From Sva-07 sp963741755 (lineage in GTDB: Bacteria > Actinomycetota > Acidimicrobiia > Acidimicrobiales > Ilumatobacteraceae): a DNA stretch of 64,000 nucleotides. A program made the translations under genes and the position numbers. Where the stretch lies: the NCBI GenBank assembly GCA_963741755.1, contig CAVUJG010000002.1, forward strand, positions 248,001 to 312,000, written 5' to 3'. Every line of letters starts with the position of its first letter. Positions within the stretch are counted from its first letter, which is position 1. Positions 39,770 to 48,785 of this stretch are shown here, one piece after another. The notes beneath the pieces were generated by a model. That model worked only from the letters and a program-made list of their open reading frames with translations. It was not told where the DNA came from and ran no database searches.

Positions 39770-40491
39770 TCGCCAGACGGTGGACAGCATTCGCTGCGGT
39801 CGTCGCGCTCGCGTTGATCGGCGCTGCATGCGGTGTGTCGACCGGTGACGACAGTTTTGCCGTCATCCCACCCGAGGAGGACCCGTTCGAACTCGACGCC
39901 ACCTCGACCACCACCTCGACGACCACCACCACGACGACCACACTGCCGGTCACGCCCGACACGCTGCCCACAACCACAACAGCAATTCGCACCGAGCCGG
40001 CGGAGGTCTACTTCTTGACCACCCGCGGCAAGCTGCTCCCGGTGGTATTCGAGCTTCCGCCGCCGATCGCTGCCGAGCAGGTGGCCGACGTCCTCGAAGC
40101 CGGTCCGCCATCGGACCAGCCCGTCCTCGACTCGCTGATCGAGGAAGGCCTGATCGTGAGCTCCAGCGAGAGCCGGGCCGTGCTCACCATCGATCTCGAT
40201 CCAGCGACGTTCGCCCGGATCCCGAGCACGGAACAGACCGAGGCCATCGGGCAGATCGTCATGACGATGATCAGCAGCCTTCGGCGCGTTGGGTTCGTGA
40301 ACTTCACCATCGAGGGCGAACCGATCTCGGTCAAGAAGGGCAACAGCCTGTTGTCCGACGTCGGCGAACCGCTGGCGTACGACGACTACATCAACCTGTT
40401 GGCCACGCCCCCACCGGCGGTTGCCTCGACGACGCTGGCGCCTGACACGTCCGACGACGACACCACCAGCACGTCGGTCGCTGAGCCCTAG
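39766..40491 (+). CDS. GerMN-domain lipoprotein
   Basis: 241-residue exported protein. Signal and lipobox ALIGAAC, a threonine-rich linker (about 20 residues, mostly Thr encoded by ACC/ACG runs), then a GerMN-like domain: EVYFLTTRGKLLPVVFELPP and an IGQIVMTMISSLRRVGFVNFTIEGE block. In many actinobacteria a GerMN lipoprotein (LpqB) follows the MtrA/MtrB genes and modulates the kinase; the coupled order here suggests the same, although LpqB is much longer. The C-terminal tail is again Thr/Asp-rich. Confidence 0.75.
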   Translation: MIARRWTAFAAVVALALIGAACGVSTGDDSFAVIPPEEDPFELDATSTTTSTTTTTTTTLPVTPDTLPTTTTAIRTEPAEVYFLTTRGKLLPVVFELPPPIAAEQVADVLEAGPPSDQPVLDSLIEEGLIVSSSESRAVLTIDLDPATFARIPSTEQTEAIGQIVMTMISSLRRVGFVNFTIEGEPISVKKGNSLLSDVGEPLAYDDYINLLATPPPAVASTTLAPDTSDDDTTSTSVAEP

Positions 40492-40497
40492 CCCTCG

Positions 40498-41391
40498 TCA
40501 GTATCCCAGGCGTTGCACACGCTCGGGACGGCGCTGCCAGTCCTTGTCGACCTTCACGCGCAGCTCCAGATACACCCCCTCGGGCAACTGAGCACGGGCT
40601 CGTTCGCCGGCCTGTTTGAGGATCTGGCCGCCCTTGCCGATCACCATCCCCTTCTGGCTGTCACGTTCGACGATGATGTCGACGCGGATGTGCGGCCACT
40701 CCCATTCGACCACCTGGGTGGCGATCGAATACGGCAGTTCGTCACGAGTGACGGCCAGCAGTTGCTCGCGGACGAGTTCGGCCACCCACCGTTCCTCGGG
40801 CAGGTCGGACACTTCGTCGTCGGGGAAGTATCGGGGGCCGTTCGGCATCCGAGCCGTCAGATCGGCCACGAGCGGGCCGATGCCCTCGCCGCTCACCGCC
40901 GACACCGGGAAGTAGGCGTCCGCCACGAGGTCGCTCGCTGCGCCGAGCATCGCCAGTACCTGCTTGCGGCTGGCCACGTCGATCTTGTTGACGATCACCA
41001 CCGAGTTCGCCACGTCGAGGCGGTCGGCGACCCACCGGTCACCCTTGCCGAACGGGTGCGTGGCGTCGAGCACCAGGCACGTCACGTCGACGTCGTTCGT
41101 GCTGTCGAGTGCGGTCGCGTTGACCCGCTCGCCGAGTGCCGTGACCGGCTTGTGGAGCCCGGGTGTGTCGACGAACACGAGCTGCGACCCGGGACGGGTC
41201 AGCACGCCCATGATCCGATGCCGGGTGGTCTGCGGCTTGTCGGACACGATGCTGATCTTGCGACCACAGATCGCATTCACCAGCGAGGACTTGCCCACAT
41301 TCGGCCGTCCCACGAAGGTGACGAAGCCGGACCGGAAGGCCGCCTCGCCGTCAGGCAGCGATGGGGACTGGTCGTCGGTTTCGTCGGACAT
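40498..41391 (-). CDS. era: GTPase Era
   Basis: 297-residue ribosome-assembly GTPase binding 16S rRNA. G1 GRPNVGKSSLVN, G2 region KPQTTRHRI, G3 DTPGLHKP, G4 NKID, G5 SAVSG. The C-terminal KH domain carries VIGKGGQILKQAGERARAQL and ends YLELRVKVDKDWQRRPERVQRLGY. Stops converge with the GerMN gene (6 bp apart). Start ATG 41391, divergent from the MaoC gene. Confidence 0.96.
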   Translation of the reverse strand: MSDETDDQSPSLPDGEAAFRSGFVTFVGRPNVGKSSLVNAICGRKISIVSDKPQTTRHRIMGVLTRPGSQLVFVDTPGLHKPVTALGERVNATALDSTNDVDVTCLVLDATHPFGKGDRWVADRLDVANSVVIVNKIDVASRKQVLAMLGAASDLVADAYFPVSAVSGEGIGPLVADLTARMPNGPRYFPDDEVSDLPEERWVAELVREQLLAVTRDELPYSIATQVVEWEWPHIRVDIIVERDSQKGMVIGKGGQILKQAGERARAQLPEGVYLELRVKVDKDWQRRPERVQRLGY

Positions 41392-41417
41392 CGGTCCAGT
41401 TTGCCAAGCTCAGGTCC

Positions 41418-41873
41418 ATGACCCGCATGATCAACGGCATCGATGAACTCAAGACGCTCGTCGGCGAGCACCTCGGCTACTCGCCCTACGTCGAAATCAC
41501 CCAGGAACAGGTGAACACGTTCGCCGACGCAACCGGCGATCACCAGTGGATCCACGTCGACCCCGAGCGCGCCAAGTCCGGCCCGTTCGGCGGCCCGATC
41601 GCACACGGCTATCTCACGCTCTCGCTCGGCCCGATGCTGTCCCCGCAGATCTTCGGCGTGTCCGGTGTCGCCATGGGCGTCAACTACGGCGCCGGCAAGA
41701 TCCGGTTCCCGTCACCGGTGCCGGTCGGCTCGAAGCTGCGCCTCGGCGTGACGCTCACCTCGGTCGAGGACATCGCCGGCGGCGCGCAGGTCACCCAGGA
41801 GTTCGTGTTCGAAGTGGAAGGCGCTGCGAAGCCGTCGTGCGTCGCCGAGGTGATCTTCCGCTACTACGTCTGA
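41418..41873 (+). CDS. MaoC-family dehydratase
   Basis: 151-residue hot-dog-fold (R)-specific enoyl-CoA hydratase-like protein. Hydratase motif: TFADATGDHQWIHVDPERAKSGPFGGPIAHGYLTLSLGP, containing the catalytic Asp (TGDHQWIH) and His. The single-domain length agrees with PhaJ/NodN-type members. ATG 41418 follows an AGGTCC stretch. It may dehydrate a 3-hydroxyacyl-CoA in fatty-acid metabolism. Confidence 0.92.
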   Translation: MTRMINGIDELKTLVGEHLGYSPYVEITQEQVNTFADATGDHQWIHVDPERAKSGPFGGPIAHGYLTLSLGPMLSPQIFGVSGVAMGVNYGAGKIRFPSPVPVGSKLRLGVTLTSVEDIAGGAQVTQEFVFEVEGAAKPSCVAEVIFRYYV

Positions 41874-41895
41874 ACGTCGGGTCTCGAGACGTCGG

Positions 41896-43317
41896 CTACG
41901 GCTTGGCCCGCTCGAGGAGTTCGAACTCCTCGACGATGCGCACGGCGAGTTCGGCGAGATCGGGAATCTGTTCGCGATCCGACACCAGGCTCAGGCACAG
42001 CCGGTCGCCAACCGAGATCGCTCCGATGTGCAGACCCATGCCGTCGACGACGCCCAGCACGGGATAGATCGCCGTGACCTCGGCACCGAGCGCGTACTGC
42101 TTCTCCTTCGAGCCGGGCACCGACGTGATCGTCGTGTTGAACGGCGGCATCAGCCGGTCGGCCAATGGACTGCGTTCGAGGAGCCGAGATGCCACGATCC
42201 CCAGTAACGGTGTGCCGCCACCGATGCCGCGGATCTCGGCGGCGGTCATCGCCCCGTGACGGGTCACCGCTTCGCCGATCTGCTCGTGCACGATCGCCAG
42301 CCGGTCCTGCACCCGGTGCAGGTTGGTGCTGAGGCTGACCACCGCTCCGGCGATGCCCTCGATCGCTTCGGGGTCGGTGACCGACAGCGGCACGAGCGCC
42401 TTGAGTGTTTCTCGTGGCAGCTCGTCGTGTTGCAGCAGCCACCATCGCAATGCGCCACCGCAGACGGCCGTCAGCACGTCGACCGTGCTGACGGAGAACC
42501 GCGACCGCACCTTGGCGATGCGTTGCAAGTCGAGTTCGGCGCTCGCCCACCGTCGGTGCGGCCCGATCCGCCCGTTGAACGAAGTCCGCGGCGTGATGCC
42601 GGACTGTTCGGCGATCACGATCGAACGCTGCGACCGCTGGTTCATCAGCGCGAGCGCCGGGTTCATGACGCTGCGGATGCCGGGGATCGAGTTCAACGTC
42701 CTCGGCACCGTGGTGAGGGTGCGCATCGGGTCGACGAGTGCGTTCAGCCAGGCTCGGGTGCCGATGTCGTGCAATGACGGGCCTGGTTCGGGAACCCAGT
42801 TGCGCAACTCGTCGACCGGTTCGCCGATCAGGTCGGGCGAGTCGCCGATCAGGCCGGCGCACAACGAGTTGCCGGTCGACGCGGCGAGCGCCGCGAGGTG
42901 CATCTTGAACAGCAGTGCGGCTCGACCATCGGCGAGCCCGGAGATCAAGTAGAGCTCCCACAACGGCCGACCACGATCGAGCGGCCGACTGTGGATGCGA
43001 GCCACGAGCTCGGCCAGCGAATCCGGGTCGTCGGGGTCGGGTACCGCGATGTGACGGAGGTGGTAGTTGAGATCGAAGCCCGGGTGATCTCGCCACCACG
43101 GTCGGTCGAGGTTCAGCGGCACCTCGACGAGCGATTGACGCAACATCGGGAGCGCATCGAGGCGTGCGTTCACCTCCTGGCGCAGCAATGCCGCGTTGAG
43201 ACGATGTGGCGCATTCGCAGCGTCGACGATCGTGAGCGTCGAGGTGTGCCCGAGCGCGTTCGGGGTCTCGATCGCCAGCAGACGTGAATGGCCTCGTTGG
43301 ATCTGGGTCGTCGGCAT
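41896..43317 (-). CDS. WS/DGAT-family O-acyltransferase with altered active site
   Basis: 473-residue wax-ester synthase / diacylglycerol acyltransferase family protein. PTTQIQRGHSRLLAIETPN start, RPLDRGRPLWELYLISGL block before the active site, later SFNGRIGPHRRWASAELDL and NTTITSVPGS, all typical. The catalytic HHxxxDG motif is replaced: the stretch reads KMHLAALAAST, keeping one His but losing the second His, Asp and Gly. It may therefore be inactive as an acyltransferase or use another mechanism. A lipase-like gene lies 5 bp upstream on the same strand. Confidence 0.85.
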   Translation of the reverse strand: MPTTQIQRGHSRLLAIETPNALGHTSTLTIVDAANAPHRLNAALLRQEVNARLDALPMLRQSLVEVPLNLDRPWWRDHPGFDLNYHLRHIAVPDPDDPDSLAELVARIHSRPLDRGRPLWELYLISGLADGRAALLFKMHLAALAASTGNSLCAGLIGDSPDLIGEPVDELRNWVPEPGPSLHDIGTRAWLNALVDPMRTLTTVPRTLNSIPGIRSVMNPALALMNQRSQRSIVIAEQSGITPRTSFNGRIGPHRRWASAELDLQRIAKVRSRFSVSTVDVLTAVCGGALRWWLLQHDELPRETLKALVPLSVTDPEAIEGIAGAVVSLSTNLHRVQDRLAIVHEQIGEAVTRHGAMTAAEIRGIGGGTPLLGIVASRLLERSPLADRLMPPFNTTITSVPGSKEKQYALGAEVTAIYPVLGVVDGMGLHIGAISVGDRLCLSLVSDREQIPDLAELAVRIVEEFELLERAKP

Positions 43318-43322
43318 CGTCG

Positions 43323-44084
43323 TCAGACGCTCGCCGCGGTTGCAACGTCACCATCGGGATCGGGATAGCACCACGCCATCGCCGACGGCGGGACGAACGG
43401 CGTCCACTCGCCGTCGCGTTGGGCGAGTCGGTCGGCGACGGCCCAGACCGCAGCAGCGTTGTGGCCGAGCCCGATGTGGGCACCGCGGACTTCGATGTTC
43501 TCCGAGGTCGGTCCGACCGGTTGCAGGCACGACGCCGGGGCAACCACGCCGTCCTGGCGGGAGTAGATGACCGTGGACGGCACCGGAATCACGGTCAGGT
43601 CGTGGCCTCGTCGACCGCGTTGGAGGCCGGCGAGCTGCGAGAGCCGCCGGACGCTCTCGCTCAGGTTGGCCTCGGGGTTCTCGACGCGAATGGGAGATCC
43701 CAGTGACACGGCCTGGCGGACTCGATCGGGATGGTGGAGGGCGAGCAGTCGGGCCATGATGCCGCCGAGGCTCCAGCCGACGACGTCGATCGGACCACCG
43801 TTCTGTTTCACGAGCTGATCGAGCCGACGGAGCAGCTGGCGCACGGTCTCATCGTCGGGACCGACGTTCAGTCCAAGGCCCCACGGCGCCGGACGGTGCC
43901 CGAGCGCACGAAGGGCGAATCGGAGCGGCGCCGTCGACACGTCACCGGCGGTGAAGCCGGGCAACACCAGCACGCGCCGACCGACACCGCGCGGCGCCGT
44001 TGCCAGCCAGGGCGCCGACAGCATGAACACCCCGAACTCGGGGATGGCGAGCAATTCGGAAATTGCTGGCGCTGGTCGGTCCAC
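43323..44084 (-). CDS. Alpha/beta hydrolase (lipase/esterase-like)
   Basis: 253-residue hydrolase. VLVLPGFTAGD oxyanion block, PIDVVGWSLGGIMARLLAL nucleophile elbow, PSTVIYSRQDGVVAP acid region, GAHIGLGHNAAAVWAVADRL with catalytic His. The order resembles esterase/PGAP1-like lipases. GTG start 44084. The close spacing with the WS/DGAT-like gene suggests a shared neutral-lipid role. Confidence 0.85.
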   Translation of the reverse strand: MDRPAPAISELLAIPEFGVFMLSAPWLATAPRGVGRRVLVLPGFTAGDVSTAPLRFALRALGHRPAPWGLGLNVGPDDETVRQLLRRLDQLVKQNGGPIDVVGWSLGGIMARLLALHHPDRVRQAVSLGSPIRVENPEANLSESVRRLSQLAGLQRGRRGHDLTVIPVPSTVIYSRQDGVVAPASCLQPVGPTSENIEVRGAHIGLGHNAAAVWAVADRLAQRDGEWTPFVPPSAMAWCYPDPDGDVATAASV

Positions 44085-44137
44085 GTGGCCAGGCTATGAC
44101 ACGGTGAACGTCGGCGCCCCTTCGGGCGCGACGACGG

Positions 44138-45223
44138 TCACGCGGTGGCAGCGCCGCCGGGCGGGGCTGTCGCCGATGGCGCGTCGCTGTCGTCGCGTTT
44201 GCGGCGTTTGGGAACCTTGATGATCCCCTGGCGGCTGGCAAGCGCAACGGCGATCAAGAGCGACACCCCCTCGAAGAGCGGCTCGATCCACGCCGTGCCG
44301 GTCGTGAACGTCAGCTGCAGGCCCTTGACACCGAACGCCAGTGCGTACAGAGCGATCAAGGTGCCCCACACGTTGGGCCGCCCCTTGAGCTGCGAGGCCC
44401 CGAAGAACACCGCCGCAATCGCCGGAAACAGGAAGCCGGGCCCGATCGAACTGCTGTAGGTGCCGACCTTCCAGGTGTGGATCAGACCGGCGACCGACGC
44501 GAGCACCGCCGAGGCGATCAACGTGCCCCACTGGATCAAGTCGGTCCGCAAGCCGGACAGTCGGGCGGCGTCGGTGTTGCCACCCGTGGCGAAAAGGTAC
44601 CGCCCGAGCGGCGTCTGCTCGAGCACGAACCAGAGGATCAACGCGATCAGCATGACGAAGTAGAAGTAGAGCGGCAGGCCGAGCACCTTGGTCCGGCCGA
44701 AGTCGCGGTAGGCATCGCTCAGCACGCCGTTGATCGTGCGATTCCCCGAGATCAGGATGTTCGCCGCCGCGAGGACCTGACTCATGCCGAGCGTGGCGAT
44801 GAAGGAGTTCACACGAAGCTTCACCACGATGAATCCGGACACGAACCCGACCGCCGCGCACGCCACTACGGCGATGATCGCGTTCAGGGCCTGCGGGTTG
44901 CCGGTGTTCTGCGCAAGCGCCGTGGTGATCGCAATCGAGAAGCCCATCATCATGCCGATCGACAGATCGAACGTGTCGGCGACGAGGGGGACCAGGAAGG
45001 CCAATGCCAGCAGTGCCACGATCGCCTTCTCGGTCAGCACCAGACTGATGCTGGTCCAGGTGAGGAACTGCGGTTGGGTGAGGCTGAACACGATCATGAA
45101 GCCCGCCCACAGGTACAACGCGCTGTACTTGTCGAGGCCTGACTTCTGCACCCAGGTCTTGGCTGGGGGTCCGAGTTCGAAGGCGTCGGGTTCGCTGCGA
45201 ACCGGATCCGATGTCGTGGTCAT
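44138..45223 (-). CDS. Sugar ABC transporter permease (RbsC-like)
   Basis: 361-residue inner-membrane permease of the ribose/xylose (BPD_transp_2) type with about 8-10 hydrophobic helices: LWAGFMIVFSLTQPQFLTW, AIVALLALAFLVPLVADTFDLSIGMMMG, the EAA-like region SGFIVVKLRVNSFIATLGM, TPLGRYLFATGGNTDAARLSG. A charged Pro/Ala tail follows. ATG overlaps the stop of the ATPase gene (ATGA). Confidence 0.93.
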   Translation of the reverse strand: MTTTSDPVRSEPDAFELGPPAKTWVQKSGLDKYSALYLWAGFMIVFSLTQPQFLTWTSISLVLTEKAIVALLALAFLVPLVADTFDLSIGMMMGFSIAITTALAQNTGNPQALNAIIAVVACAAVGFVSGFIVVKLRVNSFIATLGMSQVLAAANILISGNRTINGVLSDAYRDFGRTKVLGLPLYFYFVMLIALILWFVLEQTPLGRYLFATGGNTDAARLSGLRTDLIQWGTLIASAVLASVAGLIHTWKVGTYSSSIGPGFLFPAIAAVFFGASQLKGRPNVWGTLIALYALAFGVKGLQLTFTTGTAWIEPLFEGVSLLIAVALASRQGIIKVPKRRKRDDSDAPSATAPPGGAATA

Positions 45224-46764
45224 GTGCTTGAGTTCTCCCCTGTTCGATCAGTGATCGCGAGTTGTGCTCGCTCGATTTCCACCGAGTTGATGGCGTCACC
45301 CACCAGCTCGGTCACGATGTGGCCGTTGCGCATCACGACGACTCTGGTCGCCACGCGCACGAGCTCGTCGGTGTCGGTCGATGCGACGAGCACGGCAGCT
45401 CCTTCGTTTGCCGATCGGTCGATCAGCAGATGAATCTCTTCCTTTGCTCCGACGTCGATGCCCTGGGTGGGTTCGTCGAGCATGAGCACCTGAGGTTCGA
45501 GGCGCAAGCCGCGCGCGAAGAGCACCTTCTGCTGGTTGCCGCCGCTGAGTGTGCCGATCGGTGCGAGCGGAGTTGCGGTCTTCACGCTGAGACGATCGAT
45601 CCACAGTCCGGCGTCGGCACGCTCCGCGCGCTTGTCGAGACGACCGTGGCGCGCATTGCGACCGACGTCGCAGATCGTGGTGTTGTCGACGACGGACATC
45701 AGCGTGAACACACCGAGGCCCTTGCGGTCGGCGGTGACGAACGCGCCACCTGCTCGCAACACGTCGCCCGGCGAGTAGTTGTCGACGAAGTGGCCGTTGA
45801 TCTCGACACTGCCGGCCGCGCTCGGAACCTGTCCGGTGAGCAGCGCAAGCAGCGTCTCGCGGCCCGATCCGGTGATCCCGGCGACCCCGACGACCTCGCC
45901 GGCGCGGACCTGCAGGTCGACGCCGTGGAGATTGGCCCCGTGCAGATCACGAACGTCGACCAGGACCTCGTCGCCGGCCGCGCCTGCGCCACTGCGACCC
46001 TGCACGATCTTGTGGCCGATCATCAGCTCGATCAGGCGGTCGTGGTCGAGTGAGTCGACACGTTCGGTGGCGACGCGACGCCCGTCGCGGAGCACCGACA
46101 CCTCGTCGGCGATCTCGAACACTTCGTCGAGGTGGTGCGAGACGTAGAGAATGGCGACGCCGCGTTCCTTCAGGCGCCGGATCGCCTCGAACATGTGCTG
46201 GACGTCGCTGGCGGGCAGTGACGCAGTCGGCTCGTCGAGCACGAGGAGGTGGGCATCGTGTTCCCATCCGAGCAGTGCGCGGGCGAGAGCGACGCCGGTC
46301 TTCTGCGCAGGGGCCAAAGCACCGACCGGAATCTTGACGTCGACGCTCTCGAAGCCGATCGCGGCGAGCGCTCGGCGCGCTCTCACCACGTCGGCGCGCC
46401 AGTTGATCTTGCCGAACTTCGTGGTGAAACCATTGCCGAGTGCCAGGTTCTCGACTGCCGTCAACGACTCGACGAGGCCGAGGTCCTGGTGTACGAACCG
46501 GACCCCGTCGCGCTCGGCGGCGCGCCCGTCGCCGAGTTCCAGCGGTTCACCGGCCGGGTCGTTGCCGTAGTACGTCGCCGTTGCCTCGTCGCCGGTCGGC
46601 TGGTGATAGCCGGCGAGGATCTTGATCAGCGTCGACTTGCCCGACCCGTTCTGGCCGACGAGGGCGTGTGTCGTACCGGCCTCGATCGTCAAGTCGACGT
46701 CGTCGAGCGCGACCTGGCCCGGGAACACCTTCGACAGGTGCTCGATCCTCAACAGTGCCGGCAC
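45220..46764 (-). CDS. Sugar ABC transporter ATP-binding protein (RbsA-like, two domains)
   Basis: About 514 residues with two ATPase domains. Domain 1: Walker A VGQNGSGKSTLIK, Q-loop VHQDLGLV, Walker B LLVLDEPTAS; its signature PVGALAPAQKTGVALARALL is degenerate. Domain 2: degenerate Walker A GITGSGRETLLALL, signature LSGGNQQKVLFARGL, Walker B VLMLDEPTQGIDVG. This asymmetry is usual for ribose-type carriers. GTG 46764 chosen with GGGGGA upstream. Divergent from the substrate-binding gene. Confidence 0.93.
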   Translation of the reverse strand: MPALLRIEHLSKVFPGQVALDDVDLTIEAGTTHALVGQNGSGKSTLIKILAGYHQPTGDEATATYYGNDPAGEPLELGDGRAAERDGVRFVHQDLGLVESLTAVENLALGNGFTTKFGKINWRADVVRARRALAAIGFESVDVKIPVGALAPAQKTGVALARALLGWEHDAHLLVLDEPTASLPASDVQHMFEAIRRLKERGVAILYVSHHLDEVFEIADEVSVLRDGRRVATERVDSLDHDRLIELMIGHKIVQGRSGAGAAGDEVLVDVRDLHGANLHGVDLQVRAGEVVGVAGITGSGRETLLALLTGQVPSAAGSVEINGHFVDNYSPGDVLRAGGAFVTADRKGLGVFTLMSVVDNTTICDVGRNARHGRLDKRAERADAGLWIDRLSVKTATPLAPIGTLSGGNQQKVLFARGLRLEPQVLMLDEPTQGIDVGAKEEIHLLIDRSANEGAAVLVASTDTDELVRVATRVVVMRNGHIVTELVGDAINSVEIERAQLAITDRTGENSST

Positions 46765-46893
46765 GCATCCCCCTTGTCCGCGAACCGCCCTCCGGTTCGC
46801 TCGTTGCGCCTCGGAGTAGTTTAGAGTCAAAGTAACCGGGCGGCCGAATCAGAGGGATTCGGCACAACCGCTCTACACAAGGGGGAACAACCA
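46765..46893. promoter_or_regulatory. Divergent control region of the sugar transporter
   Basis: 129 bp between the ATPase (minus) and binding-protein (plus) starts. It holds an AT-rich TTTAGAGTCAAAGTAA stretch near 46818-46833, unusual in this GC-rich context and a plausible regulator site, and a strong Shine-Dalgarno AAGGGGGAA before ATG 46894. I see no clear -35/-10 pair. Confidence 0.4.
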
Positions 46894-48111
46894 ATGAACA
46901 AGCGCTCTCGACTCGCGGTGCTGCTGGTGCCGCTGGCACTCGTCGCCGCCGCATGTGGCAGCGACGACGATGCCGATTCAGGCTCGGCGACCACCGATGG
47001 TGGAACCGAGACCACCGACGACATGACCGAGACCACCGACGGCATGACCGAGACCACCGACGGCGAGTCCGGCGGCGGCGACGGTGTTGCTGCCGCGCAG
47101 GCGATCGTCGATGCCAACAGCGAACCGGCCACCGACATCGGCCCGACGATTGCGCTGACCGGCGCGCCCGAGGCGAAGACCGTTGCCTGGTTGGAGTGCG
47201 AGCAGCCGTCGTGCGCTGCGATCACCCCCGGCTTCGAAGACGCCACCGCAGCGCTCGGGTGGGACCTGATCGTGATCCCCGCGGCCAGCGGCGACCAGGG
47301 CCCGGCAATTCAGCAGGCACTCGACCAAGGTGCCGACTTCATTGCCCACACCGGTTCGCCACTCGCAACCGCCGAGGAGCAGATCGCCGCAGCGCAGGAG
47401 GCGGGTGTCGGCTACTACAGCTGCTACTCCACCGACATCCCGGATCCCGAGGTCAACAACCTCTACATCCAGTGCGGTGACTCCACCGGCGTCTTCGCGA
47501 CCGGCAACCTGATGGCCAACTGGATCATCGCCGACTCCGGTGGCACAGCGAACGCCTTGATTGTCAACATTCCGGACTTCCCGGTGTTGGTGAGCGAGGC
47601 CGAGGGTGCCGCCGCTGCCTACGAGGAGAACTGCCCGGACTGCACGCTCGAAACACTCGACACGACGATCGACAGCTTGATCGCCGGCGAGGTTCCCGCC
47701 GCCGTGGCATCTCGTCTCCAGGCAAACCCGGATATCGACTACGTGCACTTCACCTTCGGTGATCTGCCCGCCGGTGTAGCGGACACGCTGGAAGAAGCCG
47801 GCCTGCTCGAGGGTGTCAAGATCGTCGGCGTCGACTTCTCGACGCAGATCGGTCTGCCCGAGATCATCGCCGGCCGCCACGCGGCATGGACCGCCAACCC
47901 CAAGCCGTACGCCGGCTGGTTGATGGTCGATGCCATGGCACGCCAGTCGCTCGGCATGGACAATCCCGAGGAGCGCGCCAACGCGAACCTGCCGACGTTC
48001 ATCGTCAGCGATGCCGCCGCCGCGCAGGCCGTTCTGGATCTCGGCGATTCCGGCTGGCCCGGCCCCGAAACGATGGCCGAGCAGTTCGGCGCCCTGTGGG
48101 GCGTCGGCTGA
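46894..48111 (+). CDS. Sugar ABC transporter substrate-binding lipoprotein
   Basis: 405-residue periplasmic-binding-protein type I (RbsB/XylF-like). Lipobox LVAAACGSD, an acidic Thr/Asp/Glu linker with tandem TETTDGM units, then IALTGAPEAKTVAWLECEQPSC, ITPGFEDATAALGW, and QQALDQGADFIAHTG. Extra cysteines (about eight in the mature domain) are more than usual. Partner of the permease and two-domain ATPase encoded divergently. Substrate unknown, probably a sugar or similar small polar molecule. Confidence 0.9.
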   Translation: MNKRSRLAVLLVPLALVAAACGSDDDADSGSATTDGGTETTDDMTETTDGMTETTDGESGGGDGVAAAQAIVDANSEPATDIGPTIALTGAPEAKTVAWLECEQPSCAAITPGFEDATAALGWDLIVIPAASGDQGPAIQQALDQGADFIAHTGSPLATAEEQIAAAQEAGVGYYSCYSTDIPDPEVNNLYIQCGDSTGVFATGNLMANWIIADSGGTANALIVNIPDFPVLVSEAEGAAAAYEENCPDCTLETLDTTIDSLIAGEVPAAVASRLQANPDIDYVHFTFGDLPAGVADTLEEAGLLEGVKIVGVDFSTQIGLPEIIAGRHAAWTANPKPYAGWLMVDAMARQSLGMDNPEERANANLPTFIVSDAAAAQAVLDLGDSGWPGPETMAEQFGALWGVG

Positions 48112-48132
48112 TCACACCGATCACGTGAACGA

Positions 48133-48167
48133 TCGAGGGCCCGGTCCACATCGGGCCGGGCCCTCGA
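48133..48167 (+). terminator. Rho-independent-like hairpin after the binding-protein gene
   Basis: 12-bp perfect stem TCGAGGGCCCGG (48133-48144) / complement (48156-48167), 11-nt loop, followed by a weakly T-rich CGTTTCTCTC. 21 bp after the stop of the binding-protein gene. Confidence 0.65.
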
Positions 48168-48181
48168 CGTTTCTCTCACTG

Positions 48182-48202
48182 CACCACCACCACCACCACC
48201 AC
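48182..48202 (+). repeat. (CAC)7 microsatellite
   Basis: Seven uninterrupted CAC trinucleotides immediately before the TGATG that includes the MarR start codon. Such tracts can change length by slippage; here it would alter only the leader spacing of the MarR gene. Confidence 0.8.
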
Positions 48203-48204
48203 TG

Positions 48205-48709
48205 ATGGCACCCCCTCTTGCGAACGATCCGATCGCGCTTGCTCGCCGACAACTGGCGCAAACGCGGCTGGACCGACGCTGCCGACGGCATGGCGCTCGT
48301 CACCTCGATCATGCGGATCCAACAGGAGTTGCTCTCACAGATCGACGGTGAACTCCGATCGTTCAACCTCACGTTCGCCCGCTACGAGGTGCTGATGCTG
48401 TTGGAGTTCACCCGCACCGGTCGACTGCCTCTGGGAAAGATCGGCGAACGGTTGCAAGTACACCCCGCCAGCGTCACCAACGTGGTACAACGGCTCGTCG
48501 ACGACGGGCTGGCGCAACGCCTCCCCCACCCCGACGATGGGCGCAGCACGCTTGCTGTGATCACCCCAGACGGTTCGCAAACAGCCATTGCTGCGACCGA
48601 ACATCTCAATCGCCACGTCTTTTCCACTCTGCCACTCGACTCGTCGGACCAGGTGTCGATCTTCGAGACCTTCACTGCCGTCCGTCACGCATTCGGAGAC
48701 TTCGCATGA
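48205..48709 (+). CDS. MarR-family transcriptional regulator (one frameshift)
   Basis: About 167 residues when repaired. The start MAPPLANDPIALARRQ lies in one frame and WRKRGWTDAADGMALVTSIMRIQQELL in the next; removing one A at 48251-48252 joins them. Winged-helix block LTFARYEVLMLLEFTRTGRLPLGKIGERLQVHPASVTNVVQRLVDDGLAQRLPHPDDGRSTL. It lies between the sugar-transporter binding protein and the B12 mutase genes and may control either. A 492-bp frame starting TTG 48218 would be the uninterrupted alternative but lacks the conserved N-terminal helix. Confidence 0.85.
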
Positions 48710-48785
48710 CATCGCTCGACAAGCCATTGCACCACTCGAACGGCATCACTCGCAGCCGCCGCGGAACGATCGGTACCATCGTCTC

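Noticed and set aside
47930..48205. An open frame ending in seven histidines, like a His tag or vector sequence
   Set aside because: It is out of frame with the binding-protein gene and is only the (CAC)7 tract read as His; no vector sequence surrounds it.
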